Part shown: positions 22,701 to 30,400 of the stretch, piece after piece
Position numbering within the stretch: position 1 is the stretch's first letter
Layout of the letters: the number at the start of each line of letters is the position of its first letter
Assembly: GCA_964551305.1 (NCBI GenBank)
Contig: CAZKBT010000036.1
Location: 1-34,479, forward strand
Direction: 5' to 3'
DNA: 34,479 nt
Source: JBAZDC01 sp041654595
GTDB lineage: Bacteria > Pseudomonadota > Gammaproteobacteria > Burkholderiales > Burkholderiaceae_B
Notes under the pieces: model-generated
What the model was told of the DNA's origin: nothing
The model's database searches: none
What the model saw: only the letters and a program-made list of their open reading frames with translations
Translations under genes and position numbers: made by a program

Positions 22701-23547
22701 CGTTCCCCCCACCTTGATCGAGATACCGGACGTATCGGTGCTGACCCGGGAGGTATTCGGCCCCGTGCTGCACGTCGTGCGCTACAAGCGCGATCAGCTG
22801 GGCGATTTACTGGACGCCGTCAATGCCACGGGATATGGATTGACCTTCGGCGTGCATACCCGCCTGGACGAAACGGTGAGCTACGTGCGCAACCGCATAC
22901 GCGTCGGCAATATCTACGTCAATCGCAATATCGTGGGCGCGGTCGTGGGCGTGCAGCCTTTCGGCGGCGAGGGCTTGTCGGGCACGGGGCCGAAAGCCGG
23001 GGGGCCGTTGTATCTGTTGCGCTTGCTGTCGCGCAGCCCAGCCGGATTGCCCGGCTGGTGCGTGAAGGCGGAGAATGCATTTCGCCCGTTGACCTTGCCG
23101 GGCCCTACCGGTGAAAGCAATACCTACGGCGTCGGCCCGCGCGGCACCGTATTGTGCATCGCCGCCACGGCTGTCGGGGCGCAGGCGCAGTTCGACAGCT
23201 GCCGGAAAACGGGCAATGTTCCTGCCTTTCTGGACGATGAGGCGGGGCGGAGTTTCTATAATTCGAAGACTCCGGAAGAAAGGCGGGGCATGCGGCTCGT
23301 GCCGGTGGAGCAGACGACGGACCTGGATTTCCAGGCGGCGCTTTTCGAGGGCGACAGCGACGCCTTGCTCGCTTGGAACCGGGAGCTTGCGCGGCGCGAC
23401 GGCCCCATCGTTTCCATGCAGGGCCTGAGCACGGAAGCGCTGATGGCGGGATCGAGCTATCGGCTCGAACGCCTGCTCCGGGAAGTCTCCGTCAGCGTGA
23501 ACACGGCGGCGGCGGGCGGCAACGCCAGTCTGATGATGATAGGTTGA
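19735..23547 (+). CDS. putA: Trifunctional proline utilisation protein PutA (repressor, proline dehydrogenase, P5C dehydrogenase)
   Basis: A 1270-residue PutA that oxidises proline to glutamate. An N-terminal ribbon-helix-helix DNA-binding domain (about 1-45: TTTLGVKVDETLKERLKQVA, TPHWLHKQAILSYIE) makes it the trifunctional type. The FAD-dependent PRODH barrel follows (about 200-560), with DAEEADRLEVSLDLLEAL, RLVKGAYWDTEIKRAQ and YLVRRLLENGANTSFVN. The P5C dehydrogenase domain (about 620-1110) has Glu876 (AETGGQN) and catalytic Cys910 (GQRCSALR). A C-terminal domain completes the protein. The ATG at 19735 begins the conserved DNA-binding domain. No putP is adjacent; livJ follows. Confidence 0.97.
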   Translation: MATTTLGVKVDETLKERLKQVAGKLGCTPHWLHKQAILSYIEAIERGQIPAEIAHLDDGAPDAADDAPGDDALPPFFEFAQEVRHQSVLRAAVTAAYRRPETECVSGLIDMARSAAPKEVHALAARLVQTLRDKRDTGLVDGLIQEFSLSSQEGVALMCLAEALLRIPDRATRDALIRDKISHGDWKSHVGESRSLFVNAATWGLVLTGKLVSVNSEQSLSKALTRMIGKGGEPLVRKGVNIAMRMMGEQFVSGQTISSAIANGKKLEEQGFRYSYDMLGEAATTADDAQRYYQSYQQAIHAIGKAAQGRGIYEGPGISIKLSALHPRYSRAQRERIMTELLPRVVELARLARSYDIGLNIDAEEADRLEVSLDLLEALCFDPDLAGWHGVGFVIQAYQKRAPFVIDYVIDLAQRSGRRIMVRLVKGAYWDTEIKRAQVDGLEDYPVYTRKVHTDLSYLACARKLLGAPGAVYPQFATHNAHTLAAIYYMAGANYYPGQYEFQCLHGMGEPLYKEVVGPIAQGKLGRPCRIYAPVGTHETLLAYLVRRLLENGANTSFVNQISDESIPVDKLIADPAQLASSIIPLGAPHDKIPLPRQLYAQESDRVNSAGIDLTNEHRLGSLSAALLNSVARDWRARPLLGIDGYHVDDEHAVPVLNPADNRDCVGYVIEASEENVDDAVQASLSAAPIWQATPVQERAACLVRAAQFLEDDMQILLGLIVREAGKSLPNAIAEVREAVDFLRYYAMQVERDFSNDTHRPLGPVVCISPWNFPLAIFTGQVAAALAAGNTVLAKPAEQTNLIAAAAVEILHRAGVPAGALQLLPGRGETVGARLVGSAGVRGVMFTGSTEVARHIAATVAGRLDDDGQPIPLIAETGGQNAMVVDSSALAEQVVFDVLNSAYDSAGQRCSALRVLCVQEDCADYLLTMLRGAMKELSVANPDRLSTDVGPVIDEQARATIDDHIHAMRQAGYRVEQADLPDACQHGSFVPPTLIEIPDVSVLTREVFGPVLHVVRYKRDQLGDLLDAVNATGYGLTFGVHTRLDETVSYVRNRIRVGNIYVNRNIVGAVVGVQPFGGEGLSGTGPKAGGPLYLLRLLSRSPAGLPGWCVKAENAFRPLTLPGPTGESNTYGVGPRGTVLCIAATAVGAQAQFDSCRKTGNVPAFLDDEAGRSFYNSKTPEERRGMRLVPVEQTTDLDFQAALFEGDSDALLAWNRELARRDGPIVSMQGLSTEALMAGSSYRLERLLREVSVSVNTAAAGGNASLMMIG

Positions 23548-23554
23548 TGGCGGC

Positions 23555-23615
23555 CGGCCCGAAGGGGCCGTGGCGTATCGAGAGAAGGATCGCGGCCAAC
23601 CACAAGACGGCCGCG
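23555..23615 (+). other. Hairpins in the putA-livJ gap
   Basis: CGGCCC/GGGCCG (23555-23560 with 23565-23570, loop GAAG) and CGCGGCC/GGCCGCG (23591-23597 with 23609-23615) can form hairpins in the 134-base gap. Neither is followed by a T run, so these are not clear intrinsic terminators; they might slow transcription between putA and livJ. No confident livJ promoter was seen. Confidence 0.3.
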
Positions 23616-23681
23616 TTGTCGGCGATGGCGGCGCGCTACAGGCACGCTGTGCACGCTTTTGTTTACTACACGGGGAAAAAA

Positions 23682-24839
23682 ATGAAATCTCATCAAAAGT
23701 TGAAGTTGCTCGCCGTAGCCGGCGCAATGGCGGCGGGATTGGCCGTGGCGCCCGTTCATGCCGAAGACGTTGTCGTCAAGCTGGGTTTTGCCGCGCCCCT
23801 GACGGGGCCTCAGTCCCACTACGGCGACGACATGCGCAACGGTCTGGTGCTCGCGCTGGAGGAAGCCAACGCCCAGAAGATTCAGCTGGACGGCAAGACC
23901 GCCAAATTCGAGTTGTTCACCCGTGACGACCAGGCCGACCCGCGCACGGCGGTGCAGGTGGCGCAACAGATCGTCGACGGCGGCGTGCAGGGCATGCTCG
24001 GCCATTTCAATTCCGGAACGACGATTCCCGCCTCGCGCGTCTACAACGACGCGGGCTTGCCGCAGATCGCCATGGCCACGTCGCCCGAATACACGGACCA
24101 GGGCTATGACACGACCTTCCGCATGATGACCAGCGATACGCAGCAAGGCGCGGCGGCGGGCAAGTTCATGGCCGAGGACCTGGGCGCCAAGAACATCGCC
24201 TTGATCGACGACCGCACCGCTTACGGCCAAGGCCTGGCCGACGAAGTGGCCAAGGCGGTCGAGGCCGCGGGCGGAAAGATCACGGCCCGCGAGTACACGA
24301 CCGATAAAGCGAACGATTTCACCGCCATCCTGACCAATATCAAAGCCAAGGCGCCGGACGCCATCTTCTTCGGCGGACTCGACGCGCAGTCCGGACCGAT
24401 GCGCCGTCAGATGGTGACGCTGGGCATCGACGTTCCGCTGGTTTCGGGCGAAATGACGCGCAGCGACACCTTCCTGAAATTGGCCGGCGAAGCCGCCAAC
24501 GGCACCTATGCCTCTCTGGCGGGCGTTCCGCTGCAGCAGATGGCGGCCGGCGCGAAGTTCGAGGAAGACTACAAGGCGCGTTTCAAGAAAGATCCCGGCG
24601 TCTATGCGCCCTATGCCTACGACGGCGCATGGAATATGATTCTTGCCATGAAAGAAGCCGGCTCGGCCAAACCCGGCGCCTACTTGTCCAAGCTTGCGTC
24701 GCTCAAACGCTCCGGCGCCACCAGTGAAAACATCGCCTACGACGACAAGGGCGATCTGAAAGAGATCTCCGTCACGATCTATGAAGTGAAGGGCGGTAAA
24801 TGGGAAATGGTGAAAACCATCGTCAGCCAAGCCAACTGA
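23682..24839 (+). CDS. livJ: Branched-chain amino acid ABC transporter substrate-binding protein
   Basis: A 385-residue periplasmic binding protein of the leucine/isoleucine/valine type (Peripla_BP_6). The signal peptide spans 1-27, with cleavage after PVHA. The mature part starts VVVKLGFAAPLTGPQSHYGDDMRNG, the usual LivJ opening, and has GHFNSGTTIPAS and YAPYAYDGAWNMILAM in the expected places. The whole protein lacks Cys, so the disulfide of E. coli LivJ cannot form. The ATG at 23682 has GGGGAA just upstream. It heads the livHMGF cluster. Ligand specificity (branched-chain or other hydrophobic amino acids) is not readable from the sequence. Confidence 0.92.
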   Translation: MKSHQKLKLLAVAGAMAAGLAVAPVHAEDVVVKLGFAAPLTGPQSHYGDDMRNGLVLALEEANAQKIQLDGKTAKFELFTRDDQADPRTAVQVAQQIVDGGVQGMLGHFNSGTTIPASRVYNDAGLPQIAMATSPEYTDQGYDTTFRMMTSDTQQGAAAGKFMAEDLGAKNIALIDDRTAYGQGLADEVAKAVEAAGGKITAREYTTDKANDFTAILTNIKAKAPDAIFFGGLDAQSGPMRRQMVTLGIDVPLVSGEMTRSDTFLKLAGEAANGTYASLAGVPLQQMAAGAKFEEDYKARFKKDPGVYAPYAYDGAWNMILAMKEAGSAKPGAYLSKLASLKRSGATSENIAYDDKGDLKEISVTIYEVKGGKWEMVKTIVSQAN

Positions 24840-24871
24840 CATACGCAACACGCCCGCCGTCCGGCGTGGCG

Positions 24872-24910
24872 CCATGGGCCGTCCTGGATGAAAACCATGC
24901 CGGCCCATGG
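24872..24910 (+). other. Hairpin between livJ and livH
   Basis: A perfect 10-bp inverted repeat, CCATGGGCCG (24872-24881) and CGGCCCATGG (24901-24910), encloses a 19-base loop. It has no T run directly after it. It sits where liv operons often separate the abundant binding protein from the permease genes, so mRNA stabilisation of the livJ 3' end or partial attenuation is plausible. Confidence 0.5.
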
Positions 24911-24935
24911 GCGGCCTCCGGCGGCAATCGTTTAT

Positions 24936-24952
24936 TTTGACAGTGAGTCAAA
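24936..24952 (+). promoter_or_regulatory. Inverted repeat over the livH ribosome-binding region
   Basis: TTTGAC (24936-24941) and GTCAAA (24947-24952) are perfect complements around AGTGA. The only Shine-Dalgarno-like bases (GTGAG) lie in the loop and arm, and the livH ATG follows at 24956. The hairpin could modulate livH translation. Confidence 0.4.
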
Positions 24953-24955
24953 CGC

Positions 24956-25888
24956 ATGGATATCTTCCTGCAACAGCTGGTCAATGGCGTGACGGTGGGT
25001 AGCGTATACGCCCTTGTCGCGCTTGGCTATACGATGGTCTATGGGATCATAGGCTTGATCAATTTCGCCCACGGTGAAGTGGTCATGGTAGGCGCGATGA
25101 TCGCCACGACCTTGGTCGTCGGATTGGCCGGCGCCGAGCCCGGGGCCGTCTCCGCGTGGCTGATGCTGGCCGCCGCCCTGGCCGCGGCCATACCGGTCTG
25201 CATGGCGCTGGGCTGGACCGCCGAGCGTTTCGCCTACCGGCCGCTGCGCCGGGCTCCCCGGCTGGCGGCATTGATCACCGCCATCGGCGTGTCCATCATC
25301 TTGCAGAATGTCGCGATGATGATATGGGGACGCAATTATCTGAGCTTTCCGCACATCGTCGAGCCTCTGGTCTTTCAACTGGGCGGCGCCCGCATCAGCC
25401 TGCTGCAAATATTGATCGTGGCCGTCGCCATCGCCATCATGACGGGCTTGCTGCTGGTCGTGCATCGCACCCGCCTGGGCACCGCGATGCGGGCCACCGC
25501 GCAGAATAGAGAAGTCGCCGGCCTGATGGGCATCAACATCAACACCGTCATTTCGGCCGCCTTTCTGATCGGTTCGGCGCTGGCCGCCGTGGCCGGCGTG
25601 ATGGTCGCAACGTACTACGGCGTCTCTCAGTACACCATGGGCTTCATGCTGGGCTTGAAGGCCTTTACCGCCGCGGTGCTCGGGGGTATCGGCAACCTCG
25701 CGGGCGCGATGCTCGGGGGTTTGCTGCTGGGCATCATCGAGTCACTGGGAGCGGGCTATATCGGCGACCTGACCAACGGCATCTTCGGCAGCAACTATCA
25801 GGATGTCTTTTCCTTCATCGTCCTGATCCTGGTGCTGGTCTTCCGCCCTTCGGGCTTGTTGGGCGAACGGGTAGGAGATAGGGCATGA
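24956..25888 (+). CDS. livH: Branched-chain amino acid ABC transporter permease LivH
   Basis: A 310-residue permease with about eight hydrophobic segments. The N-terminal FLQQLVNGVTVGSVYALVALGYTMVYGIIGLINFAHGE is the diagnostic LivH opening. The RTRLGTAMRATAQNREVAGLMGIN block contacts the ATPases, and the C-terminal LGGIGNLAGAMLGGLLLGIIESLG is typical. It pairs with LivM to form the membrane channel. The start is ATG at 24956, and its stop overlaps the livM start by 4 bases, so translation is coupled. Length matches the family (about 300-310). Confidence 0.95.
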   Translation: MDIFLQQLVNGVTVGSVYALVALGYTMVYGIIGLINFAHGEVVMVGAMIATTLVVGLAGAEPGAVSAWLMLAAALAAAIPVCMALGWTAERFAYRPLRRAPRLAALITAIGVSIILQNVAMMIWGRNYLSFPHIVEPLVFQLGGARISLLQILIVAVAIAIMTGLLLVVHRTRLGTAMRATAQNREVAGLMGININTVISAAFLIGSALAAVAGVMVATYYGVSQYTMGFMLGLKAFTAAVLGGIGNLAGAMLGGLLLGIIESLGAGYIGDLTNGIFGSNYQDVFSFIVLILVLVFRPSGLLGERVGDRA

Positions 25889-26979
25889 GCCGTACCAACA
25901 CATCCTCCAAACGCGAACCGGTATCCTTGAAGGTATGGCTCGGCGTGGCGATGCTGGGCGTCGTGCTGGCCATCCTGCCTTTCGTGCTGGGCATGGCCGG
26001 GCAAAGCTGGGTGCGCACGCTGAATTTCGCGCTGATATACGTCATGCTCGCTCTGGGTCTGAACATCGTCGTGGGCTTTGCCGGCTTGCTGGATCTGGGC
26101 TACATCGCGTTCTACGCCGTGGGCGCCTATGTATGGGCCATGCTGGCATCGCCGCATTTCGGCCTGCATTTGCCGTTCTGGATCGTCTTGCCGATCGGCG
26201 TGGTGATGGCGGCGATTTTCGGCGCCTTGCTGGGCGCGCCGACCTTGAAGCTGCGCGGTGATTATCTGGCGATCGTGACGCTGGGTTTCGGCGAGATCAT
26301 CCGCATCTTCATGAACAACCTGGACGCGCCCGTCAACATCACCAACGGCCCTCAAGGAATCAATCGCGTGGATACCTTCGCGTTGGGCGATTTCGTATTC
26401 GGAAGGTCGCAGGAAATGCTCGGTTTTCGCATAACCGGCCCCGAGAAGTACTATTATCTGCTCCTTTTTCTGGTCATCGTCATCGTGGTCATGTGCGTGC
26501 GCTTGCAGAATTCCCGCATAGGACGCGCATGGGAGGCCGTGCGCGAGGACGAGGTCGCGGCCAAGGCCATGGGCATCAACACCCGCAACATCAAGCTGCT
26601 GGCTTTTTCGATGGGCGCCAGCTTCGGCGGCGTGGCGGGCGCCATGTTCGCTTCCATGCAAGGTTTCGTCAGCCCCGAAAGCTTCAGCCTGATGGAATCC
26701 ATCACGGTCCTTTGCATGGTGGTGCTGGGGGGCATGGGCCACATACCGGGCGTCATACTCGGGGCGATTCTGCTGTCGGTGTTCCCCGAGGTCTTGCGCG
26801 CCGTCGTGGTGCCGCTGCAGCAGGCGGCGTTCGGCGAAGTGCTGTTGGACCCCGAGGCGATACGCATGCTGATGTTCGGCCTCGCGCTGGTGCTGGTGAT
26901 GATATTCCGGCCCGCGGGATTATGGCCGTCGGCGGTACGCCGCCGTGAATTGACCTCGAATCGGGAGGCCCGAGCATGA
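25885..26979 (+). CDS. livM: Branched-chain amino acid ABC transporter permease LivM
   Basis: A 364-residue permease with about nine or ten hydrophobic segments. LGLNIVVGFAGLLDLGYIAFYAVGAY, LKLRGDYLAIVTLGFGEIIRI and RIGRAWEAVREDEVAAKAMGIN are the conserved LivM blocks, the last being the ATPase-coupling loop. GGMGHIPGVILGAILLSVFPE lies near the C-terminus. A 20-residue polar N-terminal leader precedes the first helix. It overlaps livH and livG by 4 bases each. It heterodimerises with LivH in the inner membrane. Confidence 0.95.
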   Translation: MSRTNTSSKREPVSLKVWLGVAMLGVVLAILPFVLGMAGQSWVRTLNFALIYVMLALGLNIVVGFAGLLDLGYIAFYAVGAYVWAMLASPHFGLHLPFWIVLPIGVVMAAIFGALLGAPTLKLRGDYLAIVTLGFGEIIRIFMNNLDAPVNITNGPQGINRVDTFALGDFVFGRSQEMLGFRITGPEKYYYLLLFLVIVIVVMCVRLQNSRIGRAWEAVREDEVAAKAMGINTRNIKLLAFSMGASFGGVAGAMFASMQGFVSPESFSLMESITVLCMVVLGGMGHIPGVILGAILLSVFPEVLRAVVVPLQQAAFGEVLLDPEAIRMLMFGLALVLVMIFRPAGLWPSAVRRRELTSNREARA

Positions 26980-27851
26980 GTACCGTACCTGTGAATCCCA
27001 ATGCGCGTTCCATGCCGGAACTGCTATTGGTGGCCAGCAAGCTGAGCAAGCGTTTCGGCGGACTTCAGGCCTTGTCCGACGTCAGCTTTTCTATTTGCAA
27101 AGGCGATATCTACGGCTTGATCGGTCCGAACGGCGCGGGCAAGACGACGTTGTTCAACGTATTGACCAGCTTGTACGTGCCTGAGTCGGGTACCTGCAAT
27201 TTCATGGGCCATCAGCTTACCAAGTTGAAACCCCATGAAATCGCGCGCTGCGGCCTGGCGCGAACGTTCCAGAACATACGCCTGTTCGGCAGCCTGAGCG
27301 CCATCGAGAACGTGATGATCGGCCGCCATATCCGCACGAGCGCGGGCGTGTTCGGCGCCGTGACGCGCAACAAGCGCACCCGCGACGAAGAGGCCGCCAT
27401 CGAGCAGCGCGCGCTCGAGTTGCTCGATTACGTGGGGATCGCTCATCGCGCCAATGACGTGGCGCGTTCCCTGCCGTATGGCGATCAGCGCCGCCTGGAG
27501 ATCGCGCGCGCCCTGGCGACCGAACCGACCCTATTGGCGCTGGACGAGCCCGCGGCGGGCATGAATGCCTCGGAAACGCTGGTGCTGCGGCGCCTCATCG
27601 AAAAAATACGCGATGATGGCGTGACCGTGCTGTTGATCGAGCACGACATGAAGCTGGTGATGGGCTTGTGCGATCGCGTGCTCGTGCTCGAGTACGGCAA
27701 AGTGCTTGCCGAAGGAAAGCCGGCGGACGTGCAGCGCAATCCCAAGGTGATCGAAGCCTACCTGGGCACCGGCGCGACGGCGCAGCAATCGCCGCCGCGG
27801 TCCGCCGATGGATCGTCGGCGTCATCGTCTACGGATAAGGACCACGCATGA
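26976..27851 (+). CDS. livG: Branched-chain amino acid ABC transporter ATP-binding protein LivG
   Basis: A 291-residue ABC ATPase. Walker A GPNGAGKT is at 50-57, the Q-loop is in ARTFQNIRLF, and Walker B is in LLALDEPAAGMN. The signature is the LivG variant LPYGDQRRLEIARAL rather than LSGGQ. The N-terminus carries about 13 extra residues before MPELLLVASKL, so a start at residue 13 is possible, but the ATG at 26976 overlaps the livM stop. After the usual end (VIEAYLG) there is an extra tail of roughly 28 residues rich in Ser, Ala, Gln and Pro, overlapping the livF start. Confidence 0.95.
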   Translation: MSTVPVNPNARSMPELLLVASKLSKRFGGLQALSDVSFSICKGDIYGLIGPNGAGKTTLFNVLTSLYVPESGTCNFMGHQLTKLKPHEIARCGLARTFQNIRLFGSLSAIENVMIGRHIRTSAGVFGAVTRNKRTRDEEAAIEQRALELLDYVGIAHRANDVARSLPYGDQRRLEIARALATEPTLLALDEPAAGMNASETLVLRRLIEKIRDDGVTVLLIEHDMKLVMGLCDRVLVLEYGKVLAEGKPADVQRNPKVIEAYLGTGATAQQSPPRSADGSSASSSTDKDHA

Positions 27852-28576
27852 GCCAGTCAGAGAACTTGCTTGAACTACGCCAGTTGAATGTTTCCTATGG
27901 CGGGATACGCGCTGTCCGCGACCTGGATCTGCATGTCGGACATGGAGAGCTGGTCAGCCTGATCGGCGCCAACGGCGCGGGCAAAAGCACGACGCTGCGC
28001 GCGATCTGCGGCCTGGTGCCCATCGCCGGAGGCGATATCCTCTATGACGGAAAATCCATCGCCGGCACGCCGTCCTACATGCTGGTGCGCCAAGGGTTGG
28101 TCATGGTGCCCGAAGGCAGGGGCATTTTCGGCCAGCTGACCATCGAGGAGAACCTGGCGATGGGCGGCTACAGCCGTAAAGACATGGCGGAGATCGCCCG
28201 AGACAAGGAAAAGGTGTTCAGCCTGTTCCCGCGCCTGGCCGAGCGGCGCTCGCAGTCGGCCGGCACGCTTTCGGGCGGCGAACAGCAGATGCTGGCGATG
28301 GGGCGCGCGATGATATCCCGTCCGCGCTTGCTGCTGCTGGACGAACCCTCCATGGGCCTGGCGCCGCTGATGGTGGAGAAAATCTTCGAGGTGGTCCGCG
28401 GCATCGCGGCCGACGGCGTCACCATCTTGCTGATCGAGCAGAACGCCCGCCTGGCCCTCGAGGTCAGCCAGCGAGGGTATGTGATGGAGTCCGGACAGCT
28501 CATCCTGCAGGGCGCGTCCTCGCAGCTGCTGGACGACCCCAAGGTGCGCGCCGCTTACCTGGGCGAAGACGGCTGA
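27848..28576 (+). CDS. livF: Branched-chain amino acid ABC transporter ATP-binding protein LivF
   Basis: A 242-residue ABC ATPase, the second motor subunit of the Liv transporter. Walker A GANGAGKST is at 40-48, the signature LSGGEQQMLAMGRAM is present, and Walker B is LLLLDEPSMGLAP. The opening LLELRQLNVSYGGIRAVRDL and the closing LLDDPKVRAAYLGE are typical of LivF. The ATG overlaps the livG stop by 4 bases. It is the last gene of the operon and is followed by a strong terminator. Confidence 0.96.
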   Translation: MSQSENLLELRQLNVSYGGIRAVRDLDLHVGHGELVSLIGANGAGKSTTLRAICGLVPIAGGDILYDGKSIAGTPSYMLVRQGLVMVPEGRGIFGQLTIEENLAMGGYSRKDMAEIARDKEKVFSLFPRLAERRSQSAGTLSGGEQQMLAMGRAMISRPRLLLLDEPSMGLAPLMVEKIFEVVRGIAADGVTILLIEQNARLALEVSQRGYVMESGQLILQGASSQLLDDPKVRAAYLGEDG

Positions 28577-28604
28577 CCGCTCGACCGTTCTTTTTTGCGC
28601 ATCG

Positions 28605-28644
28605 AAGGGCAAGCGCGGGCGGAGTCGCCGCGCTTGCCCTTTTT
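28605..28644 (+). terminator. Rho-independent terminator of the liv operon
   Basis: A 13-bp stem (28605-28617 with 28629-28641, core GGGCAAGCGCG) with an 11-base loop runs into a T run ending at 28644. It lies in the gap between livF and the convergent dut gene. Confidence 0.85.
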
Positions 28645-28661
28645 GACGAGAGGGCGGGGGA

Positions 28662-29111
28662 TCAACCGCGTCCGGTGCTGCCGAATCCGCCCGCGCCCCG
28701 GGCGCTGTCGTCGAATTCGTCGACGACGTGGAACTGTACCTGCTGCACCGGCACGACGATCAGCTGGGCCAGGCGCTCCATCGGCTCGAGCACGAAATTC
28801 CGTTGTCCCCGATTCCAGACGGACACCATCAATGGACCCTGATAATCGGAGTCGATCAGGCCGACCAGATTGCCCAACACGATACCGTGCTTGTGGCCCA
28901 GCCCCGATCGCGGCAATATCATCGCGGCGTATGCCGGGTCGGCGATGTGGATCGCCAGTCCCGTCGCAACCAGTTGCGTGGCGCCGGGCTCGAGCACCAG
29001 CGGCTGGTCCAGGCAGGCGCGCAGATCCAGGCCGGCGGAGCCTTCCGTGGCGTAGTGGGGCAGTTGGTCCTTCATTCTGGGATCGAGAATTTTTAGGGCG
29101 ATGTGTTTCAT
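28662..29111 (-). CDS. dut: Deoxyuridine 5'-triphosphate nucleotidohydrolase (dUTPase)
   Basis: A 149-residue trimeric-type dUTPase that converts dUTP to dUMP and keeps uracil out of DNA. All five motifs are present: EGSAGLDLRA (23-32), PRSG (67-70), GLIDSDYQG (84-92, with the catalytic Asp89), RLAQLIVVPV (113-122) and RGAGGFGSTG (138-147). It lies 69 bases after coaBC in the same direction, an arrangement common in proteobacteria, and converges on livF. Confidence 0.97.
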   Translation of the reverse strand: MKHIALKILDPRMKDQLPHYATEGSAGLDLRACLDQPLVLEPGATQLVATGLAIHIADPAYAAMILPRSGLGHKHGIVLGNLVGLIDSDYQGPLMVSVWNRGQRNFVLEPMERLAQLIVVPVQQVQFHVVDEFDDSARGAGGFGSTGRG

Positions 29112-29180
29112 GTCGGAGTCGGAAAGTTCAGCGTCGATAGGAAGGGCCGGCTTCGAGGGGCCGGAGCCGGCTCGGAAAGG

Positions 29181-30374
29181 TCAGGACAAGCGTCCGGCGA
29201 TGTCCCGGATCAGCAAGCGCGAGGCCTGCAGCTTGGGCAACGGGGGCAGGGCGCGATGGCCATGCTCGTCGAACAGGATCAGTTCGTTCGTGTCCGCGCC
29301 GAGCGCATTCTGCGCCAGGTTTCCGACCAGCAAGGGCACGCCCTTGCGGCGGCGCTTGGCCTGGGCATGCTCGTGCAATCGATCGGTTTCGGCGGCGAAT
29401 CCCACGCACCACGGCCCGCCGGGCAGGGCGGCCACCTCGGCCAGGATGTCCGGGTTGGGCGCGAATTCCAGCTCGGGCGCCGAGAGGCCCGCGTCCTTCT
29501 TGAGCTTGCTGTCGCTGGCGTTGGCGACGCGCCAGTCCGCGACGGCGGCGACGGAGATGAAGATGTCGGCGCTTTTCGCATGCGCCATCACGTTGGCATG
29601 CATGTCGCGCGCGCTTTCGACGTCGATGCGCAGAACGCCGCGCGGCGCCGCCAAGGCGGTCGGTCCGGAAACGAGCGTGACTTGCGCGCCCGCCTCATGG
29701 GCGGCCCGCGCGATGGCATAGCCCATTTTTCCCGACGAGCGATTGGTGATGACGCGCACCGGATCGATTTTCTCCGATGTCGGGCCCGCCGTGATCAATA
29801 CGCGTTTTCCCGCCAGCAACTTGGGCTGAAAAAAAGCGATGAGCTCGTTAAGTATGTCGTCGGCCTCCAGCATGCGGCCGCTGCCGGTTTCGCCGCAGGC
29901 CTGATCGCCTTCGTCAGGCCCGAGCAGCGTCGCGCCGTCGGCCTGGACCTGCCGCACATTGCGCTGGGTGGCCGGGTGCAGCCACATTTCCCGGTTCATC
30001 GCCGGCGCCAGAAGCAAAGGGCAATTGCCCCGGGCGACGCACAAGGTGGAGAGCAGGTCGTCGGCCAGGCCGAGCGCCAGCTTGGCGATGAAGTCGGTGC
30101 TGGCCGGCGCGATCAGCACGGCGTCGGCGCCGCGCGTCAAGTTGATGTGCGCCATGTTGTTGGGCACGCGGTCATCCCATGCGCTGGTGTACACGGGCCT
30201 GCCCGAGAGCGCCTGCATGGTGACGGGCGTGATGAACCGGGTGGCCGCTTCGGTCATGACGACGTCGGCGACCGCGCCCTGGTCCTGGGCCCGCCGCACG
30301 AATTCGGCTACTTTGTAGCAGGCGATCCCGCCGGTCATGCCGACGACGATACGTTTATTTGCGAGTTCCAGCAT
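29181..30374 (-). CDS. coaBC: Bifunctional phosphopantothenoylcysteine decarboxylase / phosphopantothenate-cysteine ligase
   Basis: A 397-residue two-domain coenzyme A biosynthesis enzyme. The N-terminal flavoprotein CoaC domain (about 1-185) has the catalytic His76 (NNMAHINLT), PAMNREMW with Asn127 and the active-site Cys160 (ACGETGSGRM). The C-terminal CoaB ligase domain has ITAGPTSEKIDPVR, Asn211 in ITNRSSGKMG, and Lys290 in SKLKKDAG. A longer open frame runs back through lspA, but the ATG at 30374 with GGAG eight bases upstream and MLELANKRIVVGMTGGIA is the family start. It lies 26 bases after lspA. Confidence 0.96.
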   Translation of the reverse strand: MLELANKRIVVGMTGGIACYKVAEFVRRAQDQGAVADVVMTEAATRFITPVTMQALSGRPVYTSAWDDRVPNNMAHINLTRGADAVLIAPASTDFIAKLALGLADDLLSTLCVARGNCPLLLAPAMNREMWLHPATQRNVRQVQADGATLLGPDEGDQACGETGSGRMLEADDILNELIAFFQPKLLAGKRVLITAGPTSEKIDPVRVITNRSSGKMGYAIARAAHEAGAQVTLVSGPTALAAPRGVLRIDVESARDMHANVMAHAKSADIFISVAAVADWRVANASDSKLKKDAGLSAPELEFAPNPDILAEVAALPGGPWCVGFAAETDRLHEHAQAKRRRKGVPLLVGNLAQNALGADTNELILFDEHGHRALPPLPKLQASRLLIRDIAGRLS

Positions 30375-30400
30375 GAGGTGCGCTCCAGAATATACGCGTA

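Noticed and set aside
19999..22773. Two long minus-strand frames (449 and 464 codons) opposite putA.
   Set aside because: These are shadows of the PutA coding frame; no motifs or ribosome-binding sites.
24937..24942. TTGACA as a -35 promoter element for livH.
   Set aside because: It lies only 14 bases from the livH ATG, leaving no room for a -10 and start site. It is part of a short inverted repeat instead.
29146..29171. Repeated GCCGGC between coaBC and dut as a terminator.
   Set aside because: No T run follows on the minus strand, and short GC repeats of this size are common in GC-rich DNA.
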